Assembly: GCF_028710545.1 (NCBI RefSeq)
Contig: NZ_JAQTTX010000025.1
Span: 1 to 35,168, forward strand
Length of the DNA stretch: 35,168 bases
Source of the DNA: Halothiobacillus sp.
GTDB lineage: Bacteria; Pseudomonadota; Gammaproteobacteria; Halothiobacillales; Halothiobacillaceae
Direction: 5' to 3'
Shown: piece by piece, positions 31,350 to 35,168 of the stretch
How positions within the stretch are numbered: position 1 is the first letter of the stretch
How the letters are laid out: each line of letters begins with the position of its first letter
The notes under the pieces: model-generated
Told to the model about the DNA's origin: nothing
Database searches by the model: none
Seen by the model: the letters and a program-made list of their open reading frames with translations, nothing else
Position numbers and translations under genes: made by a program

Positions 31350-32555
31350 TCAGCCACGTGAATTCTCGAAACGAATGACCGCCGCACTTGCCATCGCACG
31401 TGCCCACTCGTTCTCGTCCAACACCGCCTCCATGGACTCGGGCGCGGCCGTCCGGGTTCCGGATTGAACCGAATTCATGACGTCCTCGATCAACCGGGAA
31501 ATATCGTTGAATGAGATACGGCCATCCAGAAACGCGGCTACGGCAACTTCATTGGCGGCATTCAGCACGAGCGGCGCATTGCCGCCACTTTCAATCGCCG
31601 CATAGGCAAGCCGCAAGCAAGGAAAACGTTCAAAGTCGGGCGCGTGAAAATGCAACCCGTTAAGGGCTGTAAAGTCCAGCGGAGCCACGCCGGATTCGAT
31701 TCGTTCCGGCCAGGCCAATGCATGCGCGATGGGTGTGCGCATATCCGGCAAGCCCATCTGGGCCAGTACCGAGCCGTCTGCGAACTGCACCATGGAGTGG
31801 ATCACGGATTGCGGATGCACAACCACATCGATCCGCGACGCTGGCATCCCAAACAGCCAGGATGCCTCAATGACTTCAAGCCCCTTGTTCATCATTGTGG
31901 CCGAATCCACCGATATTTTACGCCCCATCGACCAGTTCGGATGACGACAGGCTTCCTCCACCGTAATCTCTGAAAAACGCTCGAGGGGGTGGGTTCTAAA
32001 TGGCCCGCCGGATGCCGTCAGAATGAGTTTATCGACGGCTTTGGCAGGCTCCTCTCCCACGGGGAGACACTGGAAAATCGCATTGTGTTCACTGTCGATG
32101 GGCAGAAGCGTCGCACCGGACTCGGCGACGGCCGTCATCATGATTTGCCCCGCCGCGACCAGAGATTCCTTATTGGCCAGCAACACCTGCTTGCCAGCGC
32201 GCACCGCCGCCCAGGTCGAAGCCAGACCAGCCACTCCGACAATGGCAGCAACAACGACATCGACCGATGCTTCAGCCGCCAATGCGGCAATTTGCTCTGG
32301 TTGATCAATAACCTCGGGGCGCACCGCAGCATCCGGCATTTGCGTCACGATTCGCTCACGCAATCGGGCGGCGGCAACCGGATCGGCCACACCGACCTTG
32401 CGGGGGTGAAATTCCTGAATCTGCGCCCACAAGATATCAACCTGTGTGTTCGCCACCAGGCTTTGCACCCGATAATGCTGCGGGTGGAGGCGAACCACGG
32501 CCAATGTGCTCTGACCGATGCTGCCCGTTGAGCCGAAAATCGCAAGAGATTTCAT
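31350..32555 (-). CDS. dxr: 1-deoxy-D-xylulose 5-phosphate reductoisomerase
   Basis: From ATG 32555 the protein has 401 residues (E. coli 398) and starts MKSLAIFGSTGSIGQSTL, the NADPH-binding loop. Further signatures are LLANKESLVAAG, PIDSEHNAIFQCL, MNKGLEVIEASWLFG and HPQSVIHSMVQFADGS, which hold the metal and substrate residues. It makes 2-C-methyl-D-erythritol 4-phosphate, the committed step of the MEP isoprenoid pathway that feeds the neighbouring UppS. An in-frame GTG at 32573 sits directly after the cdsA stop, but GGGGG eight bases before ATG 32555 favours the shorter product. Also called ispC. Confidence 0.95.
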   Translation of the reverse strand: MKSLAIFGSTGSIGQSTLAVVRLHPQHYRVQSLVANTQVDILWAQIQEFHPRKVGVADPVAAARLRERIVTQMPDAAVRPEVIDQPEQIAALAAEASVDVVVAAIVGVAGLASTWAAVRAGKQVLLANKESLVAAGQIMMTAVAESGATLLPIDSEHNAIFQCLPVGEEPAKAVDKLILTASGGPFRTHPLERFSEITVEEACRHPNWSMGRKISVDSATMMNKGLEVIEASWLFGMPASRIDVVVHPQSVIHSMVQFADGSVLAQMGLPDMRTPIAHALAWPERIESGVAPLDFTALNGLHFHAPDFERFPCLRLAYAAIESGGNAPLVLNAANEVAVAAFLDGRISFNDISRLIEDVMNSVQSGTRTAAPESMEAVLDENEWARAMASAAVIRFENSRG

Positions 32556-32573
32556 TTCAAGGCCCCCACCCAC

Positions 32574-33428
32574 TCAAGCCACAACGAACAGGTGCATCTG
32601 GGCAAGCGCCAGAAACCAGATAGGCATGGCCGCCAACTGGCCGTCGAGTCGGTCGAGCAAACCACCATGACCGGGCAGGATTCGCCCGCTGTCCTTCACG
32701 CCGGCCTCACGCTTCAACCGGGATTCTTCAAGATCACCTGCAACGGAATAAATCGCCACCAATATGCTCCAAACCGCCAATTGCCATGAAGGCACGGCCT
32801 GAAACAAGGGCAGCGCGGCACCAATCGCAGCGAGGATACCCACGCCAACGAGGCCACCAACCAAGCCTTCAATCGACTTGCCCGGACTCAGGGCGGGTGC
32901 GAGTTTATTTTTGCCCCATGCCCGACCGGCAAAATACGCCAACGAGTCGGCAACCGCCACAATCAAAATCCCGAACAGCAGTAACCACGGCCCCTGCTCC
33001 AGACGATGGATCATCACCACCGCAAACCAGAATGCGGGCAGGATCAGGATTCCAAGCAACGTACGAACAAGGGAAGAGCGGACAGGCGCGGCAACACGGC
33101 GGTGAATCCAGAGCCCCAGGATCAATCCCGCCCAACCCAACACGACAAGAGCGAACACCCCTGGAACCCAGTTACCCGGCAAGAATAGAAATAGTCCGGC
33201 ACCCAAAACCGCGGCAATGACTAAAGCGATCCAGCGCAATCGTAAGTCGGTTGTACTGAGACGGAACCACTCATAACCCAAGCCAAGCGCGAGCAACGCG
33301 GTAAAACCGACAAAAGCATATCGAGGCAGCGCGAAAATTACGAACAAACCCAGCGCGCCCAGCGCCAATGCCGTCAAAACGCGCACCTGGGTCCCACTCA
33401 TGGTTTTGTTATCTGCGCTCGTCATCAT
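32574..33428 (-). CDS. cdsA: Phosphatidate cytidylyltransferase
   Basis: This 284-residue inner-membrane enzyme has about eight hydrophobic segments. The CDP-diglyceride synthetase signature is complete near the C-terminus: ESRLKREAGVKDSGRILPGHGG then LLDRLDG, holding the metal-binding aspartates. It makes CDP-diacylglycerol from phosphatidate and CTP, the precursor of all phospholipids. The first ATG (33428) overlaps the uppS stop by four bases and is followed by a second ATG. ATG 33401 (MSGTQVRVLTAL) also fits the family N-terminus. Confidence 0.94.
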   Translation of the reverse strand: MMTSADNKTMSGTQVRVLTALALGALGLFVIFALPRYAFVGFTALLALGLGYEWFRLSTTDLRLRWIALVIAAVLGAGLFLFLPGNWVPGVFALVVLGWAGLILGLWIHRRVAAPVRSSLVRTLLGILILPAFWFAVVMIHRLEQGPWLLLFGILIVAVADSLAYFAGRAWGKNKLAPALSPGKSIEGLVGGLVGVGILAAIGAALPLFQAVPSWQLAVWSILVAIYSVAGDLEESRLKREAGVKDSGRILPGHGGLLDRLDGQLAAMPIWFLALAQMHLFVVA

Positions 33429-34192
33429 TCTTCAACACCACCAAAGCGGCGCTGGCGGGAGGCAAACCAGTTCAATGCCTCCTTAAAATCCTTGTCGGTG
33501 AAAGAAGGCCACAGACAGGACGTGAAATAGAGTTCGGCATAAGCGGATTGCCAAAGCAGGAAATTGCTGATGCGCTGTTCTCCACCCGTGCGGATGAACA
33601 AATCGACAGGCGGATGATCAGCCGTGGAAAGGTTGGCTTCAAAACAGGCGCGAACCGCGGTTTCGTCGTCAAGATTCACCGCGCCCTGCACTGCCGAACG
33701 AGCCAAATGGGTAGCCGCCTGAAGTATGTCCCATTGTCCGCCGTAGCTGACCGCGATCATCAGATGCATGCCATCGTTGGCGGACGTGAGTTCCTCTGCC
33801 TGTGTCATCGAATGACAAATAGCCTGAGGCAGACGCGTTCGATCCCCGATGAACTGCACACGAATGTCATTGGCGTGCAGTTCATTAATATCACGCTCCA
33901 ACGCATAGGAAAACAGACGCATCAAAGCATCCACTTCTTCGGCTGGACGCGTCCAGTTCTCGGAGGAAAAAGCGAAAAGAGTGAGTACGGAGATATTTGC
34001 GCGTCGGGCAGACTCAATCAAACGACGAACAGCCCGACGGCCTCGTTGATGACCAAGGCTGCGCGGAAGATGCCTTTCTCTGGCCCAGCGCCCGTTTCCA
34101 TCCATAATCACAGCCACGTGCAGCGGGCCATGGGATGTTAAGACAGCAGGAGAAGCCGCCCGGGATGTAGACTCTTTATCCGATGCCTTCAC
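33425..34192 (-). CDS. uppS: Di-trans,poly-cis-undecaprenyl-diphosphate synthase (UppS)
   Basis: The protein has 255 residues. The cis-prenyltransferase motif HVAVIMDGNGRWAR holds the catalytic Asp31, followed by GHQRGRRAVRRL. Later motifs are TLFAFSSENWTRP, SYGGQWDI and the C-terminal DLFIRTGGEQRISNFLLWQSAYAELYF. It makes undecaprenyl diphosphate, the lipid carrier for peptidoglycan and O-antigen. The start is GTG 34192, six bases after the frr stop. No clear ribosome-binding site is visible, so translation is probably coupled to frr. The N-terminal 20 residues are a polar extension. Confidence 0.95.
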   Translation of the reverse strand: MKASDKESTSRAASPAVLTSHGPLHVAVIMDGNGRWARERHLPRSLGHQRGRRAVRRLIESARRANISVLTLFAFSSENWTRPAEEVDALMRLFSYALERDINELHANDIRVQFIGDRTRLPQAICHSMTQAEELTSANDGMHLMIAVSYGGQWDILQAATHLARSAVQGAVNLDDETAVRACFEANLSTADHPPVDLFIRTGGEQRISNFLLWQSAYAELYFTSCLWPSFTDKDFKEALNWFASRQRRFGGVEE

Positions 34193-34198
34193 GCGGGA

Positions 34199-34756
34199 TT
34201 AGACTTCTAGCAATTCTTTTTCTTTTTCGGCGACGAGCTTGTCGATTTCAGTGACGCACTGATCGGTCAATTTCTGGATCAGGTCCTGACCACGACGTTC
34301 GTCATCCTCGGAAATTTCCTTGTCCTTGAGCATGTTTTTCAGGTCGTTGTTGGCATCGCGGCGAATATTACGCACGGCCACCTTGGCATTTTCACCTTCG
34401 GTGCGCACTACCTTGCCCAACTCCTTGCGACGTTCCTCGGTTAGCGCAGGCATGGGAACCCGAATAACCAGACCGGAGGTTGACGGGTTCAATCCCAGGT
34501 CGGAAGTCATGATCGCTTTTTCGATTTTGCCGACCATTTCCTTTTCCCACGGCGTCACCGACAAGGTGCGGGCGTCTTCAGCGGACAGTTTGGCGACCTG
34601 GGACAAAGGCACCATGCTGCCGTAATAATCCACCGACACGTGATCAAGAATGCTGACGTGTGCCCGTCCGGTTCTGATTTTGCTCAATTCCACCTTGAGC
34701 GCATCGATGCTCTTGTGCATCCGCACATCACAATCTTTTCTGATATCTTCGATCAT
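34199..34756 (-). CDS. frr: Ribosome recycling factor
   Basis: The protein has 185 residues, the standard length. It starts [20 protein letters not shown], and the conserved [45 protein letters not shown] and NVRRD-like [15 protein letters not shown] all follow. It splits post-termination ribosomes together with EF-G. The gene overlaps the pyrH stop by ATGA. Confidence 0.97.
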   Translation of the reverse strand: MIEDIRKDCDVRMHKSIDALKVELSKIRTGRAHVSILDHVSVDYYGSMVPLSQVAKLSAEDARTLSVTPWEKEMVGKIEKAIMTSDLGLNPSTSGLVIRVPMPALTEERRKELGKVVRTEGENAKVAVRNIRRDANNDLKNMLKDKEISEDDERRGQDLIQKLTDQCVTEIDKLVAEKEKELLEV

Positions 34757-35168
34757 TTCAATAATTCCTCGGCTGTCACCAACGTGCCCACAGGCTCACC
34801 TTGAATGGCGCGCACCAGGTTATTCGTGGCATGAATATCGATCACCATCATCGGCATGTTCTGGTCGCGACAAAGCACGATGGCTGTCGCATCCATGACC
34901 GCCAGACGCTGATCAAGGGCGTGATTATAAGTTAAGTGCTCAAATCGGAGCGCATTTGGATTCTTCATGGGATCCGAGTCATACACGCCATCGACTTTCG
35001 TCGCCTTGATCATGATATCGGCCTGGATTTCGATGGCGCGCAAACTCGCCCCGGAATCCGTGGTGAAGAACGGATTGCCCGTGCCACCGACAAGAATCAC
35101 GATCCGGCCCTTCTCAAGATGACGAATCGCCCGGCGGCGGATGAAGGATTCACACACGGAGGGGATGG
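34753..35168 (-). CDS. pyrH: Uridylate kinase, C-terminal part (N-terminus beyond the window)
   Basis: The frame enters from the window end and stops at 34753, giving about 138 residues of the usual 240. It shows [42 protein letters not shown], then [23 protein letters not shown] and a C-terminal strand GEPVGTLVT. This is PyrH of the amino-acid-kinase fold, which phosphorylates UMP to UDP and is allosterically controlled by GTP and UTP. The start codon, phosphate-binding loop and probably tsf lie outside the window. Confidence 0.96.
   Translation of the reverse strand, partial: IPSVCESFIRRRAIRHLEKGRIVILVGGTGNPFFTTDSGASLRAIEIQADIMIKATKVDGVYDSDPMKNPNALRFEHLTYNHALDQRLAVMDATAIVLCRDQNMPMMVIDIHATNNLVRAIQGEPVGTLVTAEELLK

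Overview
The window (about 35 kb, moderately GC-rich) is Gram-negative chromosome, most likely from a gammaproteobacterium. The evidence is the conserved block pyrH-frr-uppS-cdsA-dxr-rseP-bamA-skp-lpxD-fabZ-lpxA, an OMPLA-type phospholipase, an RND efflux operon, trhP/YegQ and a CheV/CheR pair. A sulfur-oxidising lineage such as Halothiobacillus is possible, but this is only an impression from gene content and cannot be proven from the window.

Layout. (1) 1-3.6 kb, minus strand: the 5' part of trhP, a YadG/YadH-type ABC exporter and a TRIC-like membrane protein. (2) 3.7-5.1 kb, plus strand: hemN. (3) 5.1-12.0 kb, minus strand: a two-receiver response regulator, a cytoplasmic histidine kinase, comEC, then cheR and cheV. 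(4) 12.5-15.6 kb, plus strand: a four-gene operon matching the siaABCD partner-switch/c-di-GMP module of Pseudomonas. Here SiaA carries a soluble CBS-like N-terminus instead of a membrane/HAMP sensor. It is followed by pldA. (5) 17.0-22.8 kb, plus strand: a three-gene RND efflux operon closed by a strong intrinsic terminator. (6) 22.9-35.2 kb, minus strand: the envelope-biogenesis cluster running from pyrH (cut by the window end) to lpxA, followed by fumC where lpxB is often found.

The most unusual structure is a 159-bp element present twice in direct orientation (10105-10263 and 12058-12216; 4 mismatches). Each copy is an almost uninterrupted chain of five stem-loops bounded by imperfect terminal inverted repeats that begin and end in CTAG. 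The two copies bracket cheV-cheR exactly, and the end of one copy supplies the cheR stop codon. They look like a small non-autonomous, MITE- or REP-like element.

The 5.1-15.6 kb stretch reads as a signalling region. It holds a kinase and a receiver pair, chemotaxis adaptation proteins, and a phosphatase/kinase/switch/diguanylate cyclase module. The histidine kinase and the SiaA-like phosphatase appear to share the same N-terminal sensory module, which suggests that two different output branches read the same kind of signal. The rest of the window is mostly conserved housekeeping. No tRNA, rRNA, CRISPR array, prophage or transposase gene was seen.
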